This document shows, piece after piece, positions 17,094-25,800 of a DNA stretch of 64,000 nucleotides; position 1 is the first letter of the stretch, and each line of letters opens with the position of its first letter. The DNA is from JAAYJG01 sp964450305 (GTDB lineage Bacteria > Bacillota > Clostridia > DSM-8532), in assembly GCA_964450305.1 (NCBI GenBank), contig CAYVFB010000004.1:13306-77305 (forward strand), in the 5' to 3' direction. A model generated the notes under the pieces. It did not search any database and had not been told where the DNA came from. It saw only the letters and a list, made by a program, of their open reading frames with translations. A program made the translations under genes and the position numbers.

Positions 17094-19229
17094 ATGATGA
17101 AAAAAGAGAAAGAAAGTTCCACTAAAAATAAGGGCAAAGGATTCTCGGTATCTGACTTTCTTAAAAAATACACTGGAAAGCTTTCAATGGTATTCAGTGA
17201 CTACCGGATGGGTTTTCTAAGAAAAATTAAGATCAAATGGCGGCTTATCATTGCTTTTCTTCTTTTATCCCTGATTCCATTAATCATTCTGGGCACTTCG
17301 GCATACAGCCGCTCGAAAAATGCCTTGACAGATACCATTAAACAGTATACCGAGCAGGTCGTCACCCAGTTCAGTACCATTACAACGAAGGAAATGGCAA
17401 AGACTATGGAGACCGCCGGCAGCTTAATGCTTTCGAACGTTATACAGGATAACTTCGGGAACTACGAAACGCTGGATATGAGTGCAAAAATCAATTTGAA
17501 GACCAACATGGGCAAGGAGTTAACCGGTAAACTCACTCAGAACAGTTCACTTTGGGGCCTTGTCTTTTTTCCCTATACCAACGATCAGCGCTTTATCGCG
17601 GGGACTACAACCTTTGAGATCGAGATTGATGAGCTGAATACAATGTTTATCGATAGCGGGGAGAACGAAAAATGGTACACCGATTCGACGGGAAAGGCTG
17701 TATATTTCAGAAGGGCTAACCATGTTGATACCGGAAAGACTTTAGGGAATATCATGGTTTCCTTGTCTACAACCGCTATCGATAAAATGTTTGATACCTT
17801 TGATTTGGGAGAATCTGTGGATGTTCTGGTTCTTACCGATGAAGGTCGAATCATTTATTCCAACCGTGAAGAAAATGTAAAAGGAAGCATTTACCATCAG
17901 ACTGGGTTAATCGAAAACATAAAAAGAGATTTAGCCAGTAGAGATAATGCTTTGATCTCAAGCCAGGATTTTGTCCTGAATGAAAAGGTTCACTGTAATT
18001 ATGCCAAAATTGAGAAAACACCGTTTTATATTGTCACCATCACACCCTTCAGTTATATCTATTCATCCTCATTAACCATTGGTCGGCAGATCGTCCTGAT
18101 AGCCATTATTGTTTTTCTTCTGGCTATCCTTGTAGCCTTTGCCATCTCAAACAGCATATCCAATCCGCTGTCCAGGCTTGTAGACCTTATGCGTAAAGCA
18201 AAGGAAGGAGACTTTACAGGGGTAGTCCCCGATAAAAGCAGGGACGAGATCGGCGAGGTTATCTGTAATTATGACGATATGCTCCGAAATATTAAAGGCT
18301 TGATCCAAAAGGTCAAACTATCGGTTGAAGCGGTTTTGAACACCTCCGAAAATATTTCGGGATCCTCCGAGCAAACCTATCGATCCTCCGAACAAATTGC
18401 TATGACCCTGCAGGAGGTTGCCAGGGGTTCTACAGAGCAAGCGCAGGAAGTATCTCAAAGCGTAAATTACATGAATGATCTTTCCGACGGGATCAATCGA
18501 GTGACCAGTAATCTGTCTGAGATCTCGACATTGATTTCCGGCGCAGAAGGAACCAGCACGCAAGCCCTCGCAACCGTCAGGACACTCAATGACAAGGCCG
18601 CTCAAACAAAGGAGGCGTCTATAAAAATTGTCGATGAGATCAACAGCCTGAATAACGACATGAAAGAAATTCGGAAAATCGTTAAGGTCATCGTTGGTAT
18701 CGCGGATCAAACCAACCTGCTGTCCCTGAACGCTGCCATCGAAGCGGCCCGGGCCGGCGAAGCCGGCAGAGGTTTTGCGGTTGTGGCCGAAGAAGTGAAG
18801 AAGCTGGCGGATCAGTCCAAAGATGCCTCTATCATGATCAACAATATTATCAATACCATCAATAATAAAACCGAGCATGCTGTTTCTGAAGCAAACAATT
18901 CCAGCAGTATCATTCAGGAACAGTCGGTTGCCGTGACCCGGACCGATAAAGCGTTTAACATGATATCTGCTTCGATGAAAGACATCAGTGCCCGTATGGA
19001 CACCATGGGTGAATCCGTGAACAGTATGTTGACGCTGAGGGAAAAGACCCTTTCCTCCATGGAAACCATATCGGCCGTATCGCAGGAATCTGCCGCAACC
19101 AGTGAAGAGATCTCCGCAAGCACTGAAGAGCAAATGGCCAGCGCCGAAGTCCTTACAAACCTCTCCAAAGGCATGAATGACATGGCAAAAGAGTTGGAGA
19201 GTGCTGTATCATTGTTTATCATCGAATAA
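17094..19229 (+). CDS. Methyl-accepting chemotaxis protein, close paralogue of the one at 6630
   Basis: The product has 711 residues. Candidate starts at 17055 (TTG), 17088 and 17094 are in frame. ATG 17094 is chosen because GCGGGGG is about six bases upstream and it aligns with the paralogue. The architecture is the same: basic tail, TM1 (WRLIIAFLLLSLIPLIILG), Cache-type sensor, TM2 (IGRQIVLIAIIVFLLAILV), HAMP, and a signalling domain with QTNLLSLNAAIEAARAGEAG. Most of the cytoplasmic half is nearly identical to the first receptor, while the sensor is more divergent, which suggests a different ligand. Both proteins end without a CheR pentapeptide. Confidence 0.95.
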   Translation: MMKKEKESSTKNKGKGFSVSDFLKKYTGKLSMVFSDYRMGFLRKIKIKWRLIIAFLLLSLIPLIILGTSAYSRSKNALTDTIKQYTEQVVTQFSTITTKEMAKTMETAGSLMLSNVIQDNFGNYETLDMSAKINLKTNMGKELTGKLTQNSSLWGLVFFPYTNDQRFIAGTTTFEIEIDELNTMFIDSGENEKWYTDSTGKAVYFRRANHVDTGKTLGNIMVSLSTTAIDKMFDTFDLGESVDVLVLTDEGRIIYSNREENVKGSIYHQTGLIENIKRDLASRDNALISSQDFVLNEKVHCNYAKIEKTPFYIVTITPFSYIYSSSLTIGRQIVLIAIIVFLLAILVAFAISNSISNPLSRLVDLMRKAKEGDFTGVVPDKSRDEIGEVICNYDDMLRNIKGLIQKVKLSVEAVLNTSENISGSSEQTYRSSEQIAMTLQEVARGSTEQAQEVSQSVNYMNDLSDGINRVTSNLSEISTLISGAEGTSTQALATVRTLNDKAAQTKEASIKIVDEINSLNNDMKEIRKIVKVIVGIADQTNLLSLNAAIEAARAGEAGRGFAVVAEEVKKLADQSKDASIMINNIINTINNKTEHAVSEANNSSSIIQEQSVAVTRTDKAFNMISASMKDISARMDTMGESVNSMLTLREKTLSSMETISAVSQESAATSEEISASTEEQMASAEVLTNLSKGMNDMAKELESAVSLFIIE

Positions 19230-19266
19230 TCGGAAAACAGGGATTAGAACTAAGAATTATGCCTGA

Positions 19267-19312
19267 AAGAACAGCCCCGCGATGGAGCTGTTCTTCGATC
19301 CCGGGGCTTTTC
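19267..19312 (+). terminator. Terminator region after the second chemoreceptor
   Basis: AAGAACAGC (19267-19275) pairs with GCTGTTCTT (19287-19295). Alternatively AGCCCC pairs with the later GGGGCT, followed by TTTT. The second fold gives a classical stem plus T-run on the plus strand, and the two folds are mutually exclusive. Confidence 0.6.
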
Positions 19313-19399
19313 AGAAAGAACGGCTATTCAGACTGAATGCCTGCATGCAGTATTAAAAAAGTAATGTTGTGATCCTGTATGAGCAGGCAGTGCAGGTGA

Positions 19400-20080
19400 T
19401 CACTTGATGGCTCCCCCATGGAACACGCACTCAAAAACCCTGGTACCGCCAGCAAAGATTTCTTCGTAACCACTAAACCATTCAAATTCGCCATTGATGA
19501 CACAATGATAGGTAAAGTCTCCGTTCCGGTGTACCAATGGGCCGCGGAAGGGGTATTCCTTCGGAACAAGCAGCAGGCATTCTTTCAGAAAATCTCCTGA
19601 AAATCCTTCTGCTAAAACCCGACCGACATAGTTCATGGACCAGAAGGGCTTGTCCTCAAACCAGACGGCTTCCTCCCCGGCAAACTTCTCTCCACCAAGA
19701 TAGGTATCGATATACTTGAACTTGTTTTCAACAAACTGAAGATCATGGGAGTTCGGTCTGGATGGATTGACTTCGGCTCCTTTTGCTGCATAAGTGGACT
19801 TTTTTGCGCGAATCAAAAAGTCGATCATCGTATCATCTATCAAGGGAGATGTGGGGGCACTGTCATACGTACAGTTTTCATCTTCATAATCCTTCACAAG
19901 CCTGTCAATGCTGGTCCTGAAAAGCTCACTGAGAAGGATGAGGTTGTCCATGTCCGGGTATGACTGGCCTACTTCCCACTTTGCTACGGCCTGCCGGGAG
20001 ACTCCAATTTTCTCTGCCAGCTTTTCCTGAGAAATCCCCTTCTGCTTTCTGAGTATCTGTAACTTATCCTGAAACTTCAT
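19400..20080 (-). CDS. XRE-family regulator with C-terminal DUF5680 domain
   Basis: The product has 226 residues. ATG 20080 follows GAGGTGATC, so the upstream ATG at 20107 is not needed. Residues 1-60 form a Cro/C1-type helix-turn-helix (LRKQKGISQEKLAEKIGVSR, WEVGQSYPDMDNLILLSELF). The rest (about 95-226) matches the DUF5680 type of domain: SRPNSHDL, YIDTYLGGEKFAGEEAVW, MNYVGRVLAEGFSGDFLKE, ending in VFECVFHGG. The function of that domain is unknown to me. It may sense a small molecule. No partner gene is adjacent. Confidence 0.85.
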   Translation of the reverse strand: MKFQDKLQILRKQKGISQEKLAEKIGVSRQAVAKWEVGQSYPDMDNLILLSELFRTSIDRLVKDYEDENCTYDSAPTSPLIDDTMIDFLIRAKKSTYAAKGAEVNPSRPNSHDLQFVENKFKYIDTYLGGEKFAGEEAVWFEDKPFWSMNYVGRVLAEGFSGDFLKECLLLVPKEYPFRGPLVHRNGDFTYHCVINGEFEWFSGYEEIFAGGTRVFECVFHGGAIK

Positions 20081-20308
20081 TATGATCACCTCAGTAATAG
20101 CATACAATGATCAGAACAATAATACCACCAACCAACTGAAACAAATCTGACAATCTGTGGTTGCGCTAAATTCGTTAAAAGCCCACACGATGGGTAAGGC
20201 GTTTTCGAACATCGTCTTCCCTTTGTTTGGTGTTCGCCGAATAGATAACACACAAGAGTAATGAATCATGCGACAAGTAGATAGTTTTCGGTAAAATTGT
20301 CATTTCCG

Positions 20309-20337
20309 TTGAAAAACCCTGCCATCGATTATATAAT
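20309..20337 (+). promoter_or_regulatory. Sigma-A promoter upstream of the dynamin-like remnant
   Basis: TTGAAA (20309-20314) and TATAAT (20332-20337) with a 17-base spacer. The surrounding 20081-20397 gap of about 315 bases shows nothing else. The promoter probably also serves the downstream DUF2752 gene. Confidence 0.6.
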
Positions 20338-20397
20338 AGTTCTTAACAGGATATGACAGTAAACTTTTATGTAGTGTTAATACGGGGCAGGTAACCC

Positions 20398-20663
20398 ATG
20401 GTATCAGCAGTAGAGAGCTATATAGAACTTGAGTTTCAATTGTATGGAGAGATGATACAATTAAGGGAACTGCAAAAGGCTGTGAAAAATGAACTGGAGG
20501 TTGAGCGGATTTCCAAAGTGATCGATACTTTGAAAACCAGAACCTTTCGTGTGGCCGTGGTTGGAGAATTCAAAAGGGGGAAAAGCTCTCTCATCAAGCA
20601 GGGCTGAAAGCATTCAACACCGCATATTTGGCTGAAAGAAAAACGAAGGGAGCATTCTGGTGA
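20398..20663 (+). pseudogene. Dynamin-family GTPase, N-terminal remnant
   Basis: The frame from ATG 20398 gives 69 residues: a helical stretch, then VAVVGEFKRGKSSLI, the P-loop of bacterial dynamin-like GTPases (usually continuing NALLG). It then stops at TGA 20605. In the +1 frame the following sequence reads AGLKAFNTAYLAERKTKG to a stop at 20661-20663, which could be the old C-terminus after an internal deletion of most of the gene. An intact member of this family would exceed 500 residues. The remnant lies directly upstream of a membrane-protein gene. Confidence 0.7.
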
Positions 20664-20670
20664 GGTTATC

Positions 20671-21156
20671 ATGAACGTTACCGAAACTGCAGTGCGAAAA
20701 CAGGATCATTTATATGACAAGCTCGCAGGAATTGTGGCAAAGCTTTTGAAAAACGTTCTTTTAAGGGCTTGTTTCGCTGTTCTCGTTCCCTTGCTGATCC
20801 TTTCCGGGTTGGTTTATCTGTACTTTTCCGGCAGTAACTCCAGCCCGCTGCCCAGTTGTGTCGTCTATTCGCTCACAGGTCTATACTGCCCCGGTTGTGG
20901 CAGCGGCAGGGCTTTGTATTCTCTTCTTCACGGTAAAATTCTTCAAGCCTTCGATTATAATCCCGTGTTCGTCATACTGTTACCATTGGTGATATATCTT
21001 GTTGTGCAGGGCTATTTAAAGCTGGTTACTCGAAGAAATATTCTGCCCTTTATCCCGATAACACTGAACCAGGCATATTTTTATACCCTGTTGACGCTGG
21101 TATACTCCGTTGTCCGGAATATACCCATATACCCGTTTACCTATCTGGCACCCTAG
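20671..21156 (+). CDS. DUF2752 family membrane protein
   Basis: The product has 161 residues. ATG 20671 is 7 bases after the end of the GTPase remnant and follows GAGG. There are three to four membrane helices (about 35-52, 100-117, 135-150). The family signature GLYCPGCGSGRALYSLLHG is followed by AFDYNPVF. The two cysteines of CPGCG are the hallmark of the family. The function is unknown. Such proteins are often encoded beside CD225/TM2-type small membrane proteins, as here. Confidence 0.85.
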   Translation: MNVTETAVRKQDHLYDKLAGIVAKLLKNVLLRACFAVLVPLLILSGLVYLYFSGSNSSPLPSCVVYSLTGLYCPGCGSGRALYSLLHGKILQAFDYNPVFVILLPLVIYLVVQGYLKLVTRRNILPFIPITLNQAYFYTLLTLVYSVVRNIPIYPFTYLAP

Positions 21157-21212
21157 TTTTACGGTAAAGTAAAACGAACGATATATATTATCAAATTCCA
21201 GGAGGGAATGTT

Positions 21213-21716
21213 ATGGCTTTTTGTGGAAAATGCGGATCCGAAATCGGAAATGAAAATGTGTTTTGCCCCAAGTGCGGTGCATTGCAGGAAGGGCAGGGCG
21301 ATCCAAATGAACAGCAACCGATAAATCAATACTCTTCACAGTCTACTCAGCAGCCGAACCAGTCATATAACCAACAGCCCAACCAGTCATATAACCAGCA
21401 GAGCAATCAGCAGTACAACCCACAGTATAATCAGTATAATTCGTACGGCAACCATCAGCCATATCAGTCGCAGCAGCCCGTTGACAATACAGGAATTCTG
21501 ATATGGTCCATTCTGACAACCCTTTTCTGCTGTGTTCCCCTTGGCATCGTAGGAATAGTATTCAGTTCACAGGCAAAGAATGCTACTACCGATGAGGAAG
21601 CTCAGAAAAAGCTGAAAGATGCGAAGCTGATGTGTATCATCGGAGATATTAGCGGCGTTATCATTCTGATCGTATCTCTTATAACAGGAGTGCTGGGAAA
21701 TCTGATGTACTATTAG
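21213..21716 (+). CDS. Zinc-ribbon protein with Gln/Asn-rich linker and CD225-like membrane hairpin
   Basis: The product has 167 residues. CAGGAGGGA precedes ATG 21213. Residues 1-27 form a double CxxC zinc ribbon (FCGKCGS and FCPKCGA). Residues 28-90 are almost only Gln, Asn, Tyr, Ser and Pro, with QPNQSYNQ repeated. The rest (GILIWSILTTLFCCVPLGIV, then a helical loop, then IIGDISGVIILIVSLITGVL) is a two-helix membrane domain like CD225/dispanin. The tail may act as a re-entrant membrane anchor. The cytosolic role is unknown. The gene forms a pair with the DUF2752 gene. Confidence 0.85.
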   Translation: MAFCGKCGSEIGNENVFCPKCGALQEGQGDPNEQQPINQYSSQSTQQPNQSYNQQPNQSYNQQSNQQYNPQYNQYNSYGNHQPYQSQQPVDNTGILIWSILTTLFCCVPLGIVGIVFSSQAKNATTDEEAQKKLKDAKLMCIIGDISGVIILIVSLITGVLGNLMYY

Positions 21717-22026
21717 GCTATGCACTCCACAGAACAAAAAAGCCTGATTCTTATGTTATGCAGTGAACAGATATTCACTTTCAAGATGATATGATTCTTT
21801 CATTTGCTATATAACAAATGAAACGCTTAATGTGATTGAAGGAGGATGGTTATGTCATAAAACGGGACAGTACAGTTTGGGTCATTCATAGGTTACAAGC
21901 CTATTTTTAACCTGACCAGCGATCTGAACAAGCTGAAGGAGGCTAAAAACACGTTTGAATAAACCGATTATATTGAACATTAACCTTACAGGACGGCTTT
22001 ATTTGATGGTAAAAAGCCGTCCTTTT
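21717..22026 (+). other. Intergenic region with a possible gene remnant and terminator
   Basis: About 300 bases. AAGGAGGATGGTT precedes ATG 21852, but TAA follows after one codon. After that stop the same frame reads NGTVQFGSFIGYKP to a TAA at 21959-21961. This looks like the end of a lost small gene. It is followed by the strong plus-strand terminator at 21990-22027. Confidence 0.35.
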
Positions 22027-22027
22027 T
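21990..22027 (+). terminator. Rho-independent terminator
   Basis: AGGACGGCTTT (21990-22000) pairs perfectly with AAAGCCGTCCT (22013-22023), followed by TTTT. It abuts the stop codon of the convergent phosphohexomutase gene. Confidence 0.85.
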
Positions 22028-23438
22028 ACAGCCCCAAAAAGGCTCGCATCTCATTGATCAGTACATTGGCCTTTTCCATGGTTTCCTGCTCGCAAAAAAT
22101 CCGGAGAAGCGGCTCGGTGCCCGAAAAGCGGCAGATGATCCAACCCCCGTTTTTAAAAGTAACCTTGCAGCCGTCCAGCCAGGTTACCTTGTCAATTTCT
22201 TCGGAAAAGACGGGCAGCAGCTTTCTTATGAACAATAAATCCTGCAGCTCCAGCTTCTTCTCCGCTGTGAACCTTGTGTCAAATTCGCTCATTTCAAGCT
22301 TCCCAAGCTTAAGCTGAATGTCATCGATAATTTCTGAAAAGGGTTTTCCGATCACACAAAGCATTTCAACCAGAAGGGCTGCCGCGTAAATGCCGTCCTT
22401 GCCGTGAATATGTCCCCGTACGGTGAGCCCGCCGGAACTTTCACCACCGATCAGGGCGTTTGTTTCGTCCATTTTGGACGAAATATGCTTAAACCCAACG
22501 GGAACCTCGTGGCAGTCCTCGCCAAAGCTTGCCGCAAGCCTGTCCAGAAGGTGGGTTGTAGCGACATTTCTAACCACGGATCCTTTCCAGTTCTTATATT
22601 CGTGAAGATAATAGTAAAGCAGGACGAGGATATCATTGGGATGAATGAATTTACCATTGGCATCCACCAGGCCTATCCGGTCGGCATCGCCGTCTGTGCC
22701 GATACCCAGGTCATATTGTCCCTCGTAGACCATAAGGCTCAGCCTTCTGAGCGTATCATTGGTCGGGGCGGGAAGTCTTCCTCCAAAAAGAGGATCATGG
22801 CGGTCGTGGATCACATCCATATCGCAGCGGGCCGTAATGAGAATGGTTTGAAGGGATGTCTTTCCAACGCCGTACATCGGGTCAAATAAAATTTTGGGCT
22901 GCCGTTTCTTAATCGCATCCAGATCCAGCACCGATAAAATTTTATCGATGTACTCATTTTTGGGGTTGATTTCCTTCACAATACCCAAAACTCTTGCCTT
23001 ATCGTAATCCAAAAGCCGCACGTCACCAGCAGTGATTTTTCCGATTTCGGCTTCGATATCCCTGGTAACCTCTTCCGAGGCGTCCCGGCCCCCTTCGGTA
23101 AATACCTTGATACCATTATACTCAGCTGGATTATGGCTTGCCGTAACAGCCATACCATATTTCGTGCCATTGCTTTTTATCGTAAACATGATCAAGGGGG
23201 TGGGCGCCTGCTCCGTGATCACCTGCGTAACAATTCCGTTGCCGGCAAGCACCTGAGCGCACCATTTGGTAGCAGTAACAGATAGAAAGCGCCTGTCATA
23301 CCCAATCACCACAGGATATCGCTGGAGGTTTTCACGAATGATTTTATTTGCAAGCCCCTGCGTCAGAAGCTCCAGGTTTGCCCTTGTAAATTCTTCTCCA
23401 ATGATGGCTCGGAAGCCACCTGTACCAAACTTTATCAT
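22026..23438 (-). CDS. Phosphoglucomutase/phosphomannomutase family enzyme
   Basis: The product has 470 residues, normal for alpha-D-phosphohexomutases, which interconvert hexose 1- and 6-phosphates. The catalytic phosphoserine is Ser101 in TASHNP. The metal loop is GTDGDADRIG, the sugar loop GGESSGG, and the phosphate-binding loop FSGTEPLLRI. AAAGGAG precedes ATG 23438. Specificity for glucose or mannose cannot be decided by eye. The enzyme links hexose metabolism with activated sugars for cell-wall or exopolysaccharide synthesis. No operon partner is visible on either side. Confidence 0.93.
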   Translation of the reverse strand: MIKFGTGGFRAIIGEEFTRANLELLTQGLANKIIRENLQRYPVVIGYDRRFLSVTATKWCAQVLAGNGIVTQVITEQAPTPLIMFTIKSNGTKYGMAVTASHNPAEYNGIKVFTEGGRDASEEVTRDIEAEIGKITAGDVRLLDYDKARVLGIVKEINPKNEYIDKILSVLDLDAIKKRQPKILFDPMYGVGKTSLQTILITARCDMDVIHDRHDPLFGGRLPAPTNDTLRRLSLMVYEGQYDLGIGTDGDADRIGLVDANGKFIHPNDILVLLYYYLHEYKNWKGSVVRNVATTHLLDRLAASFGEDCHEVPVGFKHISSKMDETNALIGGESSGGLTVRGHIHGKDGIYAAALLVEMLCVIGKPFSEIIDDIQLKLGKLEMSEFDTRFTAEKKLELQDLLFIRKLLPVFSEEIDKVTWLDGCKVTFKNGGWIICRFSGTEPLLRIFCEQETMEKANVLINEMRAFLGL

Positions 23439-23650
23439 CGTTTTACTCCTTTCCGGTTTTCAACTATTCAGTTTATCTCTAAATTTCGTAGGTATGATAC
23501 CCTCAAGCTTTTTAAACAGGACACTGAAATAACGCTATGAACCACATATCGGTTAAAACCATTTTTATTATACACAGCGTAAGCTGTGCAGACAATGAGA
23601 CGATACTGTTACTTTATTGAAAATTCTATCATTTAGGTAGGGGAACACAC

Positions 23651-23778
23651 CCGGGATGCATGAGCGAGCAGCCGGGATGCATGGGCGAGCAGCCGGGATG
23701 CATGGGCGAGCAGCAATCTTCAGATTGCGGCCAGCCAATCTTCAGATTGCGGCCAGCCAATCTTCAGATTGCGACCAG
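23651..23778. repeat. Modular repeat cluster R1: three left modules then three hairpin cores
   Basis: Three 21-base copies of the left module (CCGGGATGCATGGGCGAGCA plus G; 23651-23713, first copy with one change) are followed by three copies of about 22 bases of a core module (AATCTTCAGATTG, a hairpin, then CGGCCAGCC or CGACCAGCC; 23714-23778). The same left module and GACCAGCC end recur at 50.9, 57.6 and 63.7 kb with different cores. Confidence 0.85.
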
Positions 23779-23916
23779 CCGCTGCTTCGTGGGTTCTTTG
23801 GTAAGGGGACACGCCGCTGCTTCGCGGGCCATCCTTTTTGCGGAAAGTCCCCTTTTGATTCTGCGGAGTGTCCCCTTTTGTTTCTGCGGAGTGTCCCCCG
23901 CCAAGACACAGCAGAA

Positions 23917-23945
23917 AAGGGCTGCTTCGTAAGAAGGCAGCCCTT
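23917..23945 (-). terminator. Terminator of the acyl-CoA synthetase gene
   Basis: AAGGGCTGC (23917-23925) pairs with GCAGCCCTT (23937-23945). On the minus strand the stem is followed by TTTT-containing sequence, about 65 bases beyond the stop at 24009. Confidence 0.6.
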
Positions 23946-24008
23946 AACATCTTTAGTCTGATTGTTGCAAAGCTTATGCGTAAAGGATTAGGTTCGCTTG
24001 ATATGAAA

Positions 24009-25667
24009 CTACTCGTTATCGCTCTGTCTTATTTCAGCCCGCTTAATTTTTCCGCCCACGGTTTTGGGAAGCTCTTCGACAAATTCAATCTTTCTGGGGT
24101 ATTTGTAAGGCGCAGTGACCTTCTTGACATGATCCTGCAATTCCTTTACAAGCACATCGCTTCCAGTCCATCCCTTTTTCAGCACGATGGTTGCCTTGAC
24201 AATCTGCCCTCTGATTTTGTCGGGAACGGCGGTAACGGCGCATTCCAATACGGAAGGATGTTCGATCAGGGCGCTCTCCACTTCAAACGGGCCAATTCTG
24301 TAGCCCGAGCATTTGATCACATCATCGGACCGGCCTACAAACCAGAAATACCCGTCTTCATCGCGCCAGGCCACATCTCCCGTATTATAGGCACCATTAT
24401 TCCAAACCCGGGAGGTGGCCTCCTCATCCCGGAAATAGCCCCTGAACAAGCCTGGTGGCAAGCCCTTGTCCAGGTTCTTGACAACGATGCTGCCCTCTGT
24501 GCCTACAGAGCAGGAGCAGCCGTTTTCATCCACAATGTCCAAATCATACAGCGGGGAAGGCTTTCCCATGGAGCCGGGCTTGGGGGTAAGCCATTCAAAA
24601 TTGGCACAAAGCACAGTTCCCTCGGTTTGGCCAAAGCCTTCAATGATCTGAAGACCGGTAGCCTTCCTGAACTGGTTGAAAACCTCCGGATTCAACGGTT
24701 CACCAGCCGTACAGGCCTTTTTGACAGAGGAAAGGTCATAACGCGACAGCCCTTCCTGCAGTAAAAAACGATAAATGGTTGGAGGTGCACAGAAAGAAGT
24801 GATCCTATATTTCTCCACCATTTTCAGCAGCCTGTCGGGTACAAATTTGTCCATGTCATAGACAAACAGGGCCACTCCACAAATCCATTGTCCATAGATT
24901 TTACCCCAGCCGCATTTTGCCCATCCCGAATCGGATACGGTCAGATGCAGCCCATTTTCGCCCAATCCCTGCCAGTAATGGGCCGTAACGATGTGCCCAA
25001 GGGGGTGAAAAAAGTCATGCACAACAATTTTTGGCATACCGGTAGTGCCGGAGGTAAAATACATCAGCATGGTGTCGTTGCCTCCGGCGGCATTAGTGCC
25101 CTGGGGTCGTTCCCAAACCTCACAGGCGTCTTCCAGTTCCCGATCAAAGTCCAGCCAGCCATCCGCGCACCCACCCACCAGCGCCTTGCAGATAACCGTT
25201 GGAGATTCCTCCATGGCTTGCTCGACAAAGGTCATGATCTCAGGGTCGGTTACCGAAAGGATCATTTTCACAGATGCGGCATTGTTCCGGTAAGCAATAT
25301 CCTTTTTTGTCAGTTGGGCGGTGGCCGGAATAGATATGGCCCCCAGTTTCTGCAATGCCAGGGTGCAAACCCAGTATTGCCAACGCCTTTTCAGGATCAG
25401 CATGACGACGTCACCCTTGCCTAAACCACACTTCTTAAACACATTTGCAGCCTTGTCGCTCAGCCATTTAAAGTCCTGAAAGGAAAAGGTTTTTTCATCC
25501 CCTGCGTCGTTGCACCAGACCATGGCGGTTTTATCCGGCGCTTCCTGGGCCCAGGCATCGATGACATCATAGGCGAAATTGAAGTTTTCGGGTTTATTCA
25601 CTTTATAGTTTGTTTTAAAATCTTCATAGGAATGAAATTCTGTCCGTGGAAGGAATTTTTCAAGCAT
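24009..25667 (-). CDS. Acyl-CoA synthetase (acetyl-/medium-chain AMP-forming ligase)
   Basis: The product has 552 residues. ATG 25667 follows GAGGAG by seven bases, so the upstream ATG at 25688 is rejected. The protein is a full-length ANL-superfamily ligase: P-loop TSGTTGMPKIVVHD, VSDSGWAKCGWGKIYGQW as in ACSM-type medium-chain ligases, TAGEPLNPEV, EGFGQTEG, YNTGDVAWRDEDGYFWF, GRSDDVIKCSGYRI, and the acylation-regulating lysine in VGGKIKRAEIR. It activates a carboxylic acid with ATP and CoA. The substrate, probably acetate, propionate or an aromatic or medium-chain acid, is undecided. The neighbouring XRE-cupin protein on the same strand is its likely regulator. Confidence 0.93.
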   Translation of the reverse strand: MLEKFLPRTEFHSYEDFKTNYKVNKPENFNFAYDVIDAWAQEAPDKTAMVWCNDAGDEKTFSFQDFKWLSDKAANVFKKCGLGKGDVVMLILKRRWQYWVCTLALQKLGAISIPATAQLTKKDIAYRNNAASVKMILSVTDPEIMTFVEQAMEESPTVICKALVGGCADGWLDFDRELEDACEVWERPQGTNAAGGNDTMLMYFTSGTTGMPKIVVHDFFHPLGHIVTAHYWQGLGENGLHLTVSDSGWAKCGWGKIYGQWICGVALFVYDMDKFVPDRLLKMVEKYRITSFCAPPTIYRFLLQEGLSRYDLSSVKKACTAGEPLNPEVFNQFRKATGLQIIEGFGQTEGTVLCANFEWLTPKPGSMGKPSPLYDLDIVDENGCSCSVGTEGSIVVKNLDKGLPPGLFRGYFRDEEATSRVWNNGAYNTGDVAWRDEDGYFWFVGRSDDVIKCSGYRIGPFEVESALIEHPSVLECAVTAVPDKIRGQIVKATIVLKKGWTGSDVLVKELQDHVKKVTAPYKYPRKIEFVEELPKTVGGKIKRAEIRQSDNE

Positions 25668-25714
25668 GTTAAATCTCCTCAAAAACATATAATCAGAAGG
25701 CTATCCCTGGCAGC

Positions 25715-25790
25715 CATGTTCTTTTACTGTATAAACCTGTAAGGGGAATGCGATTCATGCGGTCATGTTCTTTACCGTAAAGACCTGTAA
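25715..25790. promoter_or_regulatory. Direct repeat upstream of the acyl-CoA synthetase gene
   Basis: CATGTTCTTT-AC-GTA-A-ACCTGTAA occurs at 25715-25742 and again at 25764-25790, offset by 49 bases. Both copies lie between the end of the XRE-cupin gene and the start of the ligase gene. They could be operators or a local duplication. Confidence 0.5.
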
Positions 25791-25800
25791 AGCGGCAGGT

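Larger units (their letters stand above)
23439..24008. other. Repeat-rich intergenic region
   Basis: About 570 bases with no gene. It holds a small hairpin (CACAGC 23573-23578 with GCTGTG 23583-23588), the two tandem arrays at 23651-23778, a 23-base tandem repeat GTCCCCTTTTG(A/T)TTCTGCGGAGT near 23849-23899, and a minus-strand terminator at 23917-23945. Small ORFs across the arrays are read-through of repeats. Confidence 0.6.

Noticed and set aside
18318..19133. Antisense ORF of 271 codons opposite the second chemoreceptor
   Set aside because: It mirrors the conserved signalling domain. Its His/Phe/Gly-rich composition is that of a shadow frame.
23651..23778. CRISPR-like array
   Set aside because: The units follow each other without unique spacers and no cas gene is near. 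They are tandem modules of a dispersed repeat.
23656..23961. ORFs across repeat cluster R1 with repeated peptide
   Set aside because: The peptide repeats only mirror the DNA repeats, and no ribosome binding site precedes them.
23868..24764. Plus-strand ORF of 298 codons
   Set aside because: It begins in a repeat and runs antisense to the acyl-CoA synthetase. There is no start signal.
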